A DNA stretch of 64,000 bases from Calothrix brevissima NIES-22. Lineage in GTDB: Bacteria; Cyanobacteriota; Cyanobacteriia; Cyanobacteriales; Nostocaceae. The stretch lies in the NCBI RefSeq assembly GCF_002367995.1, contig NZ_AP018207.1, positions 7,798,199-7,862,198 of the forward strand, read 5' to 3'. A program made the translations under genes and the position numbers. Below are positions 17,397 to 26,146 of this stretch, piece after piece. Each line of letters begins with the position of its first letter. Within the stretch, counting starts at the first letter, position 1. The notes under the pieces are model-generated. The model was given only the letters and a program-made list of their open reading frames with translations, did no database searches and was not told the origin of the DNA.

Positions 17397-17723
17397 TTAA
17401 AACTCAGAAAGTAGGGGACAATATTTCATACGAATCTTTTTGACTAACACTTGTTGTCCACACTTAAATTCTAAACATTCGCTTCTATTACGGAGTCGAA
17501 AGTTTAGTAAATCTAGTCGTGGACATCCATTTTTATCAAGCATCCTTGGTGATATATCTAACGATTCAATTGCACAATTAGCAATCGTAGAATCTGAAGT
17601 CAATTCAAAACTGATATTTGGAAAATCTAGCCGTCTTACCAGTCTTACCACAATATTTCGTAAAGGACGGGAATGATTTAATACTAATTCAACTTCAACT
17701 TCTATAGCGGTTATTAATTCCAC
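17397..17723 (-). CDS. Hypothetical protein (108 aa)
   Basis: I do not recognise this protein. The GTG start at 17723 has AGAGG 6 nt upstream, which favours this frame over the overlapping + strand frame at 17440-17676. It contains four Cys and a basic middle (RLVRRLDF). It follows the 96-aa gene by 37 nt on the same strand and may belong to the same decayed locus. No function can be assigned. Confidence 0.5.
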   Translation of the reverse strand: MELITAIEVEVELVLNHSRPLRNIVVRLVRRLDFPNISFELTSDSTIANCAIESLDISPRMLDKNGCPRLDLLNFRLRNRSECLEFKCGQQVLVKKIRMKYCPLLSEF

Positions 17724-17760
17724 TTGAAACCTCTATCAACTACCTGAAGCCAGAGTTTTT

Positions 17761-18051
17761 TTAAAATGCTAACTCAGAATTTTGATGAGATTCCGCACTT
17801 AACTCTTCCTGTTCTAAATATCGGGTAAATAGTTCATCTATAGCTTCTTCTCCCTGAATATCGCCGTTACTAATAAATTTTTCAATTTCTATTGAGCCAT
17901 TATTCAAAAATTCAATTTCCCATCGTTCCCCAGGTACAGCTACAGCTACCATAATTGATTCATCACGATTATGCATTATTGTGTGGCTGATTTTTTGTTG
18001 TTCCAGATTTTGTAAAAACAATATTAATTTGTCAAATATACTACTTTTCAT
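17761..18051 (-). CDS. Small acidic protein, possible immunity protein
   Basis: A 96-aa acidic protein with an alternating helix/strand pattern (MKSSIFDKLILFLQNLEQ; WEIEFLNNGSIEIEKFIS; EEAIDELFTRYLEQEE). The family is not recognised by name. Its ATG overlaps the stop of an upstream fragment (ATGA), the usual arrangement of toxin C-terminus and immunity genes in bacterial polymorphic toxin systems. The upstream frame (18048-18297) is interrupted, so this may be an orphan immunity gene. Function is inferred from context only. Confidence 0.6.
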   Translation of the reverse strand: MKSSIFDKLILFLQNLEQQKISHTIMHNRDESIMVAVAVPGERWEIEFLNNGSIEIEKFISNGDIQGEEAIDELFTRYLEQEELSAESHQNSELAF

Positions 18052-18297
18052 TTATCAAATCTCCTATCACTTAACAATTTACGAACTACTTTAAACCCAG
18101 GAATATTTTCTTCTGCACCTTGCTCAATTTCTTCCCAGATCATTTAGCTAAATTCTTCCCAACTGGGTGAACCTTGAGGAAGATGTGCTTGTTTAATACT
18201 ACTTTTTTTGTATTTAAGGATTTCAGATACTTTTTGCCCTGAGAATTTATGCGCGATTTTCCTAACTCCCAATTTATTTACTTTTGAATATTCAACT
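18048..18297 (-). pseudogene. Fragment of a polymorphic-toxin-like C-terminus with an in-frame stop
   Basis: Translating the - strand gives KIAHKFSGQKVSEILKYKKS..., then a TAA (18144-18146), then MIWEEIEQGAEENIPGFKVV...DRRFDK in the same frame, ending in a TGA that overlaps the next ATG. The two halves read as one domain (SPSWEEFS, stop, MIWEEIEQGA) of a kind I associate with C-termini of cyanobacterial secreted toxins. A stop (18298-18300) also cuts the upstream side, so no full toxin is present. Confidence 0.5.
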
Positions 18298-18300
18298 TAC

Positions 18301-18845
18301 ATAGTCTTAACAGGTTTTTTCTATCTTAAATATATTTTATCCTCTCACGGCAGAGCTAATGATGCGATCGCCTAATTTATTCACCATAGCTAAATTGTGT
18401 ATCAATCAACACAATTTTTCAGGTTTTTTTATAAAAATCTACTTGCCTTTTTGCTCCACCTATGTGAGACTACTAGAAATATACTCCTAAAACTTGACCA
18501 ATATACCGGAGTTTTAGTGAGGAATTATCAAAAATTAGACAATTACTTGGGTATATATCCTCATGTAAGAGTCTTCTAGAAATAGTTTTGCGATTACCTA
18601 AGCTTAAGGGAGGAAAAGTAATGTCAAGCCAAAAATGTTGTTGTAGAGCTAGTTATTGACATTCTGTTAGCTATTTCCCCTAAGTAACTGGTTTTTATGA
18701 CTTTATGAATCATATAAGAAATACAGTCATTACAAACCATACAGGTATATTTTACTCGTATTTTTTGACTAAAAGGCTTACATAGCCATATAGACACAGT
18801 AAACCAAGCCTAATGATGAGAGAGTAAAAACAGGAGATTTGTAGC
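18301..18845. other. Intergenic region upstream of ssuB, 545 bp
   Basis: AT-rich. It holds a palindromic site near 18484-18511. A 60-codon + strand frame at 18397 lacks family features and a ribosome-binding site. The ssuB start at 18846 has AGGAG about 10 nt upstream. Confidence 0.6.
18484..18511. promoter_or_regulatory. Palindrome upstream of ssuB, weak candidate operator I
   Basis: CTCCTAAAA, spacer cttgaccaat, ATACCGGAG. It shares GACC...ACCGGAG with site H at 4490 and has the same 28-bp frame. An overlapping perfect 8-bp repeat CTAAAACT...AGTTTTAG (18487-18517) is also present. It is 335 nt upstream of ssuB. Confidence 0.25.
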
Positions 18846-19646
18846 ATGACCTATGAAGCGCGGGGGATGCATTTAAAACTGCAAGGATTGAGCAAATCCT
18901 TTGGGACAAAGACAGTTTTGCAGGATATAGATTTAGAGATTCAGCCTGGAGAATTTGTCGCTATAGTTGGGCGTAGCGGTTGCGGTAAGAGTACGATGCT
19001 ACGACTAATTGCTGGACTAGATGCACCTACCGGCGGCGGAGTATTCTTAAACGATCAACATTCCCACCATCGGATTAACCCAGATATCCGTATGATGTTC
19101 CAAGATGCGCGTTTACTACCTTGGCAGAAAGTACTAGCAAATGTGGAATTAGGTTTATTAGGTGCTAACTCAAAAGTTTTAGCAAAGCAAACCGCTTTAC
19201 ATGTCTTGCGATCTGTGGGATTAGAAGATAGAGCGCAGGAATGGCCTTCAGTTTTATCTGGAGGACAACGCCAAAGAGTAGCTTTAGCTAGAGCCTTAGC
19301 CAGTAGCCCAAAATTACTATTGCTAGATGAACCTCTAGGTGCGTTGGATGCACTCACGCGGATTGAGATGCAACAATTACTAGAGCAATTATGGCAAGAT
19401 CAGGGCTTTACTTCCTTACTAATTACCCATGATGTAGAAGAAGCCGTAGTTTTAGCAGACCGAGTATTATTGATTGAAAACGGTCAAATTAGTCTAGATT
19501 TAGAGATTAATTTACCTCGCCCAAGAGTGAGAGGAGATATAGCTCTAGCACAAACAGTAGAGAAAATTTTACAACGAGTCATGGGTCAACCAGAACGCGA
19601 AGATGCATTACAACAATCACTATCTTTTACCTCAACCATAGTGTAA
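18846..19646 (+). CDS. ssuB: Aliphatic sulfonate ABC transporter ATPase
   Basis: A 266-aa ABC ATPase of the NrtD/SsuB/TauB family. Walker A is GRSGCGKST (42-50), the Q-loop region [11 protein letters not shown], the signature [15 protein letters not shown], Walker B LLLLDEP with the following GALDALTR D-loop, and the switch His in [10 protein letters not shown]. It powers sulfonate import with the SsuC permease at 23777 and one of the periplasmic binding proteins. The [10 protein letters not shown] phrase is characteristic of SsuB. Composition is ordinary. It is the only such ATPase in the window, against five binding-protein genes. An 831-bp gap separates it from the next gene, so it may be transcribed alone. 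Confidence 0.93.
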   Translation: MTYEARGMHLKLQGLSKSFGTKTVLQDIDLEIQPGEFVAIVGRSGCGKSTMLRLIAGLDAPTGGGVFLNDQHSHHRINPDIRMMFQDARLLPWQKVLANVELGLLGANSKVLAKQTALHVLRSVGLEDRAQEWPSVLSGGQRQRVALARALASSPKLLLLDEPLGALDALTRIEMQQLLEQLWQDQGFTSLLITHDVEEAVVLADRVLLIENGQISLDLEINLPRPRVRGDIALAQTVEKILQRVMGQPEREDALQQSLSFTSTIV

Positions 19647-20265
19647 AGAAACTGTTGAATTTAGGCTGATGAATTAAAGATGAATGAAAGCTGAATTTAA
19701 TTGTCAGTACATATATCTGAGTCACTTTGCCTCGACTAAAGAAGCGTTGCATACATCGCGACTCTTAGTCAAATGATGCATCGCTTCCCTTCCCTAGAAT
19801 TTATCTGTTTAAGTGGATTTAGCTAAGGTGTAGAAAAAGGGATAAAAATTGCATTATTCCTTTAAATAAATGTTAAATATTTAGTTTTGAATGGTTCGTT
19901 TACTTCAACACACATGGCATAAGGGAGGAGAAATGATTCTCTGTTCAAGAGAAACATTTTCCTTCCCCCCATTTCCTACAAATCCTCTCTTATTTTTCTA
20001 GTAAATAATTAGGTCATTATTAGCAAATATCTACATTTTTTTTTGTAACTACAATTTTCCTCCACAGTAGCCCTCTCATGAATCTCTTTTAAGGTGGTTC
20101 ATTCCACCTTAATTCCTTAAAAAAGATATTTAATGTTATTTTTTAGCTTTGTTAATTGATATACTTCACCTTTTGATAACAAAAACTCTTGTAAAAACCA
20201 AATAAAAATTTATAAAACTTTACAGCTATTTTAATCATAAAAAACCTAAAAACTCTCACCAACAA

Positions 20266-20312
20266 CAAATGACCAATGACCAATGACTATTGACTAATGA
20301 CTATTGACCACC
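20266..20312. repeat. Short tandem repeat, TGACCAA/TGACTAT heptamers
   Basis: About six imperfect 7-mers of the TGACYAW type. A similar TTGACTA tract lies at 24808-24833. Confidence 0.75.
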
Positions 20313-20390
20313 TTTAAACCATTTTCTATTGCATTGTGCTGACGCTTAACAACATCATATGAAATTAGCATTCCAGATAAAAACAATTGT

Positions 20391-20421
20391 AAATACCCGC
20401 AGTCCTTAGCTGGGGGTATTT
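20391..20421. promoter_or_regulatory. Strong hairpin upstream of ssuA
   Basis: Arms AAATACCCGCAG and CTGGGGGTATTT pair at 11 of 12 positions around a 7-nt loop. It ends 57 nt before the ssuA start and lacks a T-run, so a leader hairpin or protein site is as likely as a terminator. ATAC...GTAT spacing is 27, one short of the operator family. Confidence 0.4.
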
Positions 20422-20477
20422 CATCTTATCTAAGTTGTGTCAATTTTTCAATTTTTAAGGCAGAGGAGAGCCAATTA

Positions 20478-21605
20478 ATGCAAACAATGAAAGAAAAATT
20501 AGCATTTTGGAAACGCGGACAAATTACTCGCAGATCGGCTTTATTTGCGCTTGGTTACAGCTTAGTGCTATCAACAACACTATTTAGTTGCAGTACGCCA
20601 GATAAAAGCAGCCAAAAACCAGCAGATTCATCTGCTTCTAATAGTAACAACAATACAACCACTAACGCTGCCAATACATCTACCACTAATAGCGGGAAAG
20701 TGGTGAGAATTGTTCGTTCTAAACAGCTTACAGCCCTAGCTGTTTTAGAAAAACAAGGAAAATTAGAAAAGAGATTAGCTGACCTTGGTTACAAGCTAGA
20801 ATGGCCTGAATTTGCCGCAGGCCCACAACAATTAGAAGCTTTAAATGCTAATGGTTTGGATATTGCTTCTACAGCCGAATCCCCTCCTGTATTTGCTCAA
20901 GCTGCTGGTACACCTTTAGTATACTTAGCGGCTAATTCTTCTGATGGTAAAGCAGTTTCGCTGTTAGTACCTACTAACTCGACTGTTAAAAGTATTAAAG
21001 ATTTAAAAGGTAAAAAAGTAGGCTTTCAAAAAGCATCTATTGGGCATTACCTGTTAGTCAGAGCTTTAGAAAAGGATGGACTCAAATTATCTGATGTTGA
21101 GTCTGTCTTTTTACCTCCTCCAGATGCGAATGTTGCATTTAACCAAGGTAAAATCGATGGTTGGTTTATTTGGGAACCATTTGTTACCAGGAACGTGCAA
21201 AACAAAGTTGGTCGGGTACTGGTAGATGGCGGTAATGGATTGCGAGATACTAATAACTTTTACTCGACAACTCGCAAATTCTATGAGCAAAATCCCGAAG
21301 TTATTAAAGTCTTTTTAGACGAACTGCAAAAAGCCCAAATTTGGTCTAAACAAAATCCCAAAGAAATCGCAGAATTACTTGCACCAGTAACACAACTGGA
21401 TGTACCAACCTTAGAAGCAATGCATGATAAATATGATTTTTCTTTGGTACCAATTAACGACAAAGTCATTACTAAGCAACAAGAAGTAGCTGACAAATGG
21501 TATTCTCTGGGGCTGATACCGAAAAAAGTCAATGTCAGAGATGGGTTTTTAAAGCCTGAAGAATATACCAAAATTACACCCCAAGATGTGTTAGCCAAGC
21601 AGTAG
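20478..21605 (+). CDS. ssuA: Aliphatic sulfonate ABC transporter substrate-binding lipoprotein, sulfur-poor
   Basis: A 375-aa SsuA-family protein. The N-terminus contains TRRSALFALGY (twin-arginine-like) followed by lipobox LFS-C38, then a 40-residue Ser/Asn/Thr linker. The binding domain has FAAGPQQLEALNANGLDIASTAESPPVFAQAAG, DLKGKKVGFQKASIGHYLL and KIDGWFIWEPFV. AGGAG lies 9 nt before the ATG. The mature protein keeps only the lipid Cys and one Met (EAMHDK), compared with four Met in the copy at 6845. The TauD-family gene follows 119 nt downstream and ssuC further on, so this copy is the likely main partner of SsuBC. Confidence 0.92.
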   Translation: MQTMKEKLAFWKRGQITRRSALFALGYSLVLSTTLFSCSTPDKSSQKPADSSASNSNNNTTTNAANTSTTNSGKVVRIVRSKQLTALAVLEKQGKLEKRLADLGYKLEWPEFAAGPQQLEALNANGLDIASTAESPPVFAQAAGTPLVYLAANSSDGKAVSLLVPTNSTVKSIKDLKGKKVGFQKASIGHYLLVRALEKDGLKLSDVESVFLPPPDANVAFNQGKIDGWFIWEPFVTRNVQNKVGRVLVDGGNGLRDTNNFYSTTRKFYEQNPEVIKVFLDELQKAQIWSKQNPKEIAELLAPVTQLDVPTLEAMHDKYDFSLVPINDKVITKQQEVADKWYSLGLIPKKVNVRDGFLKPEEYTKITPQDVLAKQ

Positions 21606-21618
21606 AAGAGGTAGGAAG

Positions 21619-21660
21619 AGGGACAAGGGGGACAAGGGAGACAAGGAGGACAAGGGAGAC
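21619..21660. repeat. GGACAAGGR tandem repeat, copy near the TauD-family gene
   Basis: About four imperfect 9-mers GGACAAGGR/GAGACAAGG in the gap between ssuA and the dioxygenase gene. Related arrays lie at 28802-28882, 29625-29656 (complement) and 31723-31818. Confidence 0.85.
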
Positions 21661-21724
21661 AAATATTGTACAGACAAGGGTTATCGCGTCTCTGACAACT
21701 GACTATCGATCAAAGAAGAACACT

Positions 21725-22588
21725 ATGCCAACACTGACCTTAACAGAAGTTAAAATTACGTCCTTAGATGCACCTCTAGGCGCGATTGTGACAGGATTAG
21801 ATGCAAGTCAAGCTGTAACACCAGAAATTATTTTGCAGCTAAAACAAGCATTACGCGATCGCCATATTCTCATCTTCAAAAATCAACAACTGACTGATGA
21901 GCAATTTTTGAACTTTTCGTTCTACTTTGGCTCTCTCTTTGTACCACCACAAGAGATACCTGTGTTAGCTTCCGAAACAGGAACTACACCAGTAATTATC
22001 CCAGTGTCTAACGTCGATGGCGGTTATACAGGTACAGGTGAGTTAGCTTTTCATTCCGATCACCATTGGACTCCCTATCCTTCTAGCGGTTCTCTACTCT
22101 ATGCGTTAGAAGTTCCATCTCAAGGTGGCGAGACTTCTTGGCTAAATCTAAATTTGGCTTATGAAACCTTAGATGAGTTTACCAAACGGCGAATAGCAGA
22201 TTTAAATCTGATTACTTACAATCCATTTTTGCGAGACAAAAATGCGCCTCGTTCCCATTATCGTTTAGATAAAAGTATTCCCTTAGTTAGTCCAGTCTTT
22301 CCTCACCCTCTGGTACGCACGCATCCAGAAAGCGGAAAAAAGATTTTGTATCTCGATTACGCAACAGAAGTAGAAGTAGTTGGTTTAGAACCGCAAGAAG
22401 GAGCAGAATTAATTGCTCAATTGCGCGAACATCTCAATCAGCCCCAATTTTATTATCAACACAAATGGTCTGTAGGTGACATTGTTTACTGGGATAATCA
22501 AGCTACATTACACCACAGAACACCATTTGATCCCAATGAAAGACGGGTATTAAAGCGTGTAAGTTTAGCCGGAAGTCGCCCGTTTTAA
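21725..22588 (+). CDS. TauD/TfdA-family 2-oxoglutarate dioxygenase, Met/Cys-free after M1
   Basis: A 287-aa Fe(II)/2-oxoglutarate dioxygenase with a double-stranded beta-helix. The iron triad is H110-x-D112 (FHSDHHW) and H263 (TLHHRTPF); Arg near 274-278 should bind 2-oxoglutarate. The family hydroxylates sulfonates, alkyl sulfates or chlorophenoxy acids next to the heteroatom. In this ssu cluster a sulfonate or alkyl sulfate is likely, releasing sulfite or sulfate. It differs clearly from the TauD at 29660, so a different substrate is probable. I find no Cys and no Met beyond the initiator. It lies between ssuA and a methyltransferase gene on the same strand. Confidence 0.88.
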   Translation: MPTLTLTEVKITSLDAPLGAIVTGLDASQAVTPEIILQLKQALRDRHILIFKNQQLTDEQFLNFSFYFGSLFVPPQEIPVLASETGTTPVIIPVSNVDGGYTGTGELAFHSDHHWTPYPSSGSLLYALEVPSQGGETSWLNLNLAYETLDEFTKRRIADLNLITYNPFLRDKNAPRSHYRLDKSIPLVSPVFPHPLVRTHPESGKKILYLDYATEVEVVGLEPQEGAELIAQLREHLNQPQFYYQHKWSVGDIVYWDNQATLHHRTPFDPNERRVLKRVSLAGSRPF

Positions 22589-22694
22589 TCATTAATATTG
22601 TGGCTGCACAACCACAGTATAAGTAGGGTGAAAATTTCTCGCTCACCCTACACACTAATAAAATATATTTTGAAATTAATTTGAGCTTAAAACT

Positions 22695-23513
22695 ATGACA
22701 ACAATCTCTACTTACGATCCAACTTTATTTGAAGGTGCAGCTTGGTACTACGCTCGTTATCGACCACAGTATCCGCCTGTGTTATTTGATTTACTTACAG
22801 ATAAATTTAAATTAAATGGTCAAGGTAGACTACTAGATTTGGGCTGTGGTGCCGGATTAATCGCCATTCCTCTACATAATAAATTTCGCGAAATATTCGG
22901 TTTAGACCCAGATGCAGAGATGCTGCAAGAAGCAAAGATTCAAGCTTTAGAATTAGGTGCAAACAATATTAGTTGGATACAAGATAGAGCAGAAAATCTT
23001 TCTCAAAATTTTGGTAAATTCCAGCTAGTCACAATTGGTAGAGCTTTTCATTGGATGCAGCGAGAATTAGTTATAGAACATATATACAATTTACTTGCAA
23101 ATGATGGTGGATTAGCTATTATCAAAACCTATGAAGACCCTTGGAATAGTGACCACCCTTGGAAGAAAACAGCAATTGCTGTTGTACAAAGTTGGTTAGG
23201 TGAAAAACGCCGTACAGGTGAAGGTGGTCAAGGTTTCTGGAAACCCTTAGCTGTTTCTCATGAAGAAATTATCGCTAAATCGTCATTTAATCGCCAAGAA
23301 AACTTTGAAGTTAAATATGAAAAATCTTGGACTATTGACTCCTATATTGGCTATCTCTATTCCACAGCTTTTTGTTTACCATCCTTTTTTGGCTCTGAAG
23401 AAAATCGCCAAAAGTTTGAAGCTGAACTTAAACAATCTCTGCTAGCAGTAGAGCCGACGGGAACATTTACAGAGGAACTTCCAATCACTGTTATTGCTGC
23501 TTGGAAAAATTAG
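22695..23513 (+). CDS. Class I SAM-dependent methyltransferase
   Basis: A 272-aa cytosolic methyltransferase. Motif I is LLDLGCGAGLIAIPL (about 46-60), followed by an acidic residue at the end of beta-2 (FGLDPDAEML) and the motif II/III region FQLVTIGRAFHWMQ typical of the methyltransferase-11/trans-aconitate methyltransferase-like group. The N-terminal YARYRPQYPP is usual for that group. The acceptor is unknown. It lies 106 nt after the dioxygenase gene and before ssuC, so it is probably cotranscribed. A SAM-consuming enzyme within a sulfur-scavenging cluster is noteworthy. It has three Met and two Cys, so it is only mildly low in sulfur. Confidence 0.85.
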   Translation: MTTISTYDPTLFEGAAWYYARYRPQYPPVLFDLLTDKFKLNGQGRLLDLGCGAGLIAIPLHNKFREIFGLDPDAEMLQEAKIQALELGANNISWIQDRAENLSQNFGKFQLVTIGRAFHWMQRELVIEHIYNLLANDGGLAIIKTYEDPWNSDHPWKKTAIAVVQSWLGEKRRTGEGGQGFWKPLAVSHEEIIAKSSFNRQENFEVKYEKSWTIDSYIGYLYSTAFCLPSFFGSEENRQKFEAELKQSLLAVEPTGTFTEELPITVIAAWKN

Positions 23514-23776
23514 GTTGGTCAGTGGTTAGTTGTGAGGCAGTGCGTTGGGCGGGTTCCCCGACTTGTAGCAACTGCCGTTCCCCGAAGGGGTTCTCGAAGA
23601 GTACCCGTAAGGGTCAGTGGTCAGTTGCGATCGCTATCAGCTTATCGTTGATTTAATCATAAAATTTTGTAATTTTGAATTACAAATCACAAATTTTAGT
23701 TAACTCATTACTTACTAATAGAACATCCATGAAAGTTACTTCTTCTACTTCTAATAATTTCGCGGCAAGGCAAACA

Positions 23777-24577
23777 ATGAAAAAACAGAAGTTAAAATAT
23801 CAATTCCTAAAAAATCGCCAAGTTCAATCCTTAATTCCTTGGCTAGTACCCCTTTCTATAATTCTGATATGGCAATTGCTATCTTCTATAGGTTTCATTC
23901 CTACCCGCATTTTACCTGCACCTTTAAGCGTGCTGGGTGCAGCGATTCATTTAGCTCAAACTGGCGAATTATTTAAAAATATTGGTATTAGTGCTGCTAG
24001 GGCAATTTCTGGATTTTTAGTCGGTGGTAGTATTGGTTTTACTTTAGGGTTAGTTAATGGCATTTCTCCAATTGCTGAGAAATTGTTAGATACTTCTATT
24101 CAAATGTTGCGTAACATTCCCAACTTAGCCTTAATTCCCTTGGTGATTTTATGGTTTGGTATCGGTGACGAAGCCAGATTATTTCTCGTATCTTTAGGCG
24201 TAATGTTCCCCATTTATTTAAATACTTTTCATGGGATTCGCAGTGTAGACCCAGGATTAATTGAAATGGGCAAAGTTTATGGTTTAAATACTTGGGGATT
24301 ATTTTGGCGAATTATTCTTCCCGGAGCATTATCTTCTATTTTGGTAGGCGTGCGTTTTTCTCTAGGGATCATGTGGTTGACATTGATTGTTGCAGAAACC
24401 ATTGCTGCTGATTCTGGTATTGGTTATATGGCAATGAATGCTAGAGAATTTATGCAAACAGATGTGGTGGTATTAAGTATTTTGCTATATGCCTTATTTG
24501 GAAAATTAGCAGATGTAATCGCCAGATCCTTAGAAAGTTATTGGTTGCAATGGAATCCCAGTTATTTGAAGGGTTAA
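23777..24577 (+). CDS. ssuC: Aliphatic sulfonate ABC transporter permease
   Basis: An integral membrane permease of the NrtB/SsuC/TauC type with about six helices. The cytoplasmic coupling loop reads EMGKVYGLNTWGLFWRIILPGALSSIL, matching the EAA-motif region, and GIGYMAMNAREFMQTDVVV follows near the C-terminus as in SsuC. I prefer ATG 23777 (266 aa, close to the 263 aa of E. coli SsuC) because AAGG lies 6-7 nt upstream. ATG 23729 or TTG 23675 would add 16 or 34 residues without a clear ribosome-binding site. It forms the sulfonate channel with SsuB at 18846. A hairpin terminator follows at 24626. Confidence 0.92.
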   Translation: MKKQKLKYQFLKNRQVQSLIPWLVPLSIILIWQLLSSIGFIPTRILPAPLSVLGAAIHLAQTGELFKNIGISAARAISGFLVGGSIGFTLGLVNGISPIAEKLLDTSIQMLRNIPNLALIPLVILWFGIGDEARLFLVSLGVMFPIYLNTFHGIRSVDPGLIEMGKVYGLNTWGLFWRIILPGALSSILVGVRFSLGIMWLTLIVAETIAADSGIGYMAMNAREFMQTDVVVLSILLYALFGKLADVIARSLESYWLQWNPSYLKG

Positions 24578-24625
24578 TGAGGGTTGTTGACGGTTGACTG
24601 TTAACAGTTGAATGTGGTTACTTTG

Positions 24626-24651
24626 CTCCCATGTTTTGCATGGGAGTTTTT
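24626..24651 (+). terminator. Rho-independent terminator after ssuC
   Basis: CTCCCATG, loop TTTTG, CATGGGAG, then TTTTT. A second imperfect copy of the stem (CTCCCACG...CATGGGAG) lies about 90 nt further on, so the pair may be a dispersed repeat. Confidence 0.8.
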
Positions 24652-24807
24652 AGCGTAAAAGGCTGGAAATGCAGATTGCGAGACGGAGCCTTGTCTTCTG
24701 ATAAATTGAGGCAGAGCCTCATAAATTTACACTCCCACGCAGAGCATGGGAGCGAGTTAATGGAGAGAGTTAATAGAACATACCCTTTGAAAGAAGCATC
24801 CATAGAC

Positions 24808-24833
24808 TATTGACTATTGACTATTGACTAATA
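24808..24833. repeat. TTGACTA heptamer tandem repeat
   Basis: Three to four copies of TTGACTA shortly before the ssuD control region. Related to the tract at 20266. Confidence 0.8.
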
Positions 24834-24884
24834 ACATCCTTGATTTCCATATCCATCTGTGTAATACTTTGAAGATGTCAGTAA

Positions 24885-24912
24885 ATACGGCATCTCGATA
24901 GAAATATCGTAG
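24885..24912. promoter_or_regulatory. Candidate sulfur-regulon operator, site D (ssuD)
   Basis: ATACGGCAT, spacer ctcgatagaa, ATATCGTAG. It ends 42 nt before the ssuD start. The spacer's CGATAGAA tail resembles site C (CTATAGAA) and site E (CGATTGAA). Confidence 0.6.
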
Positions 24913-24954
24913 TAAACAATAATCTGAATTTTGCAGCCACATTAAATAGGGATT

Positions 24955-26115
24955 ATGCAACTACTTTGGTTTATCCCCACGCATGGAGAAGGACGCTATC
25001 TAGGTACTGCTATCGGTGGACGAGCAGTAAACTTTGATTACTGGCGACAAATTGCCCAAGCTGTAGATCACTTGGGTTTTGCAGGTGCTTTATTACCTAC
25101 AGGACGTTCTTGTGAAGATGCGTGGATTTTGGCATCAACGCTAGTCACCCATACGAAAAACATGCGGTTTTTAGTCGCTATTCGTCCGGGGTTGATGTCG
25201 CCAGGGGTAGCTGCAAGGATGGCGGCGACGTTTGATCGCATTTCTGGTGGACGGTTGCTAATCAATGTGGTTACAGGTGGCGATCCTGTTGAGTTGGCTG
25301 GGGATGGTTTGCATCTATCCCATGACGATCGCTATAAACTCACAGATGAGTTTTTAACTGTGTGGCGACAAATAGCTGCTAGTGAAGTTTCTAACTTCCA
25401 AGGCGATTATCTCAACATTCAAGATGGGAAAATACTATTTCCGCCCGTGCAGAAACCCCACCCACCATTATGGTTTGGTGGTTCTTCACCTATCGCCCAA
25501 GAAATTGCTGCTAAACATGTAGATGTGTACTTAACTTGGGGCGAAACACCTGCACAGGTTGCAGAAAAAATTGCTTCAGTGCGACGATTAGCAGAAGCAC
25601 AAGGACGGACAATTCGCTTTGGAATTCGTCTCCATGTGATTGTCAGGGAAACTGAAAGTAAAGCTTGGGATGCAGCGAATGATTTAATTCGTTATGTAGA
25701 CGAAGATGCGATCGCAAAAACTCAAGCCGCTTACGATCGTATGGATTCTGAAGGACAGCGCCGGATGCAAGAATTACACAAAGGTAGCCGCGACGCTTTA
25801 GAAATTAGCCCAAATTTATGGGCGGGAATTGGTTTAGTACGGGGTGGTGCAGGTACGGCTTTAGTTGGCGATCCCGATACCGTGGCTAAAAGAATGTTGG
25901 AGTATGCAGACTTAGGAATTGAAACATTCATCTTTTCTGGCTATCCCCATTTAGAAGAAGCATATCGCGTTGCCGAATTACTTTTCCCTCGCTTACCTTT
26001 AGAAAATTTACCTGCGATTGAACCACAAATGACAAGTCCGTTTGGCGAAATTGTTGCGAATCGCGAATTTCCCAAACAGCCAGTTAATAAAAATACAGTC
26101 GCCACAGTAGATTAA
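24955..26115 (+). CDS. ssuD: FMNH2-dependent alkanesulfonate monooxygenase
   Basis: A 386-aa bacterial-luciferase-like TIM-barrel monooxygenase. It opens with [16 protein letters not shown], has GRSCEDAW with Cys53 equivalent to the conserved Cys54 of E. coli SsuD, and contains [37 protein letters not shown] and [18 protein letters not shown], all typical of SsuD. It cleaves C1-C10+ alkanesulfonates with O2 and reduced flavin to aldehyde and sulfite. The flavin comes from SsuE, encoded 31 nt downstream. It keeps eight Met and one Cys and is not strongly depleted. Regulation is probably through the palindrome at 24885-24912. Confidence 0.96.
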   Translation: MQLLWFIPTHGEGRYLGTAIGGRAVNFDYWRQIAQAVDHLGFAGALLPTGRSCEDAWILASTLVTHTKNMRFLVAIRPGLMSPGVAARMAATFDRISGGRLLINVVTGGDPVELAGDGLHLSHDDRYKLTDEFLTVWRQIAASEVSNFQGDYLNIQDGKILFPPVQKPHPPLWFGGSSPIAQEIAAKHVDVYLTWGETPAQVAEKIASVRRLAEAQGRTIRFGIRLHVIVRETESKAWDAANDLIRYVDEDAIAKTQAAYDRMDSEGQRRMQELHKGSRDALEISPNLWAGIGLVRGGAGTALVGDPDTVAKRMLEYADLGIETFIFSGYPHLEEAYRVAELLFPRLPLENLPAIEPQMTSPFGEIVANREFPKQPVNKNTVATVD

Positions 26116-26146
26116 CGTAAGTAAAAATCCCAGGAGAACTTAAAAA

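Larger units (their letters stand above)
19647..20477. other. Intergenic region between ssuB and ssuA, 831 bp
   Basis: Contains the small hairpin AAGGTGG-TTCATT-CCACCTT (20091-20110), a TGACCAA/TGACTAT tandem repeat (20266-20312) and the hairpin at 20391-20421. I see no coding region. The first 200 bp resemble repeat-derived sequence (GCGTTGCATACATCGCGACTC). Confidence 0.6.
24578..24954. other. Intergenic region between ssuC and ssuD, 377 bp
   Basis: Contains the terminator at 24626, a repeat-derived stretch up to 24780, a TTGACTA tandem repeat (24808-24833) and the candidate operator at 24885. Two opposite 60-codon frames here (24618-24813) mirror each other over repeat sequence and are not genes. 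Confidence 0.65.

Noticed and set aside
17440-17676. 78-aa + strand frame
   Set aside because: It lies wholly inside the - strand 108-aa gene, which has a better start and ribosome-binding site and lines up with its - strand neighbour.
18397-18579. 60-aa + strand frame upstream of ssuB
   Set aside because: No ribosome-binding site or recognisable domain; it runs over the palindromic control region.
20391-20421. Hairpin as a member of the 28-bp operator family
   Set aside because: ATAC-to-GTAT spacing is 27 rather than 28 and the arms are C/G-rich; kept only as a hairpin.
24618-24813. Mirror-image 60-aa frames after ssuC
   Set aside because: Both cover the CTCCCATG hairpin repeats and lack protein-like features.
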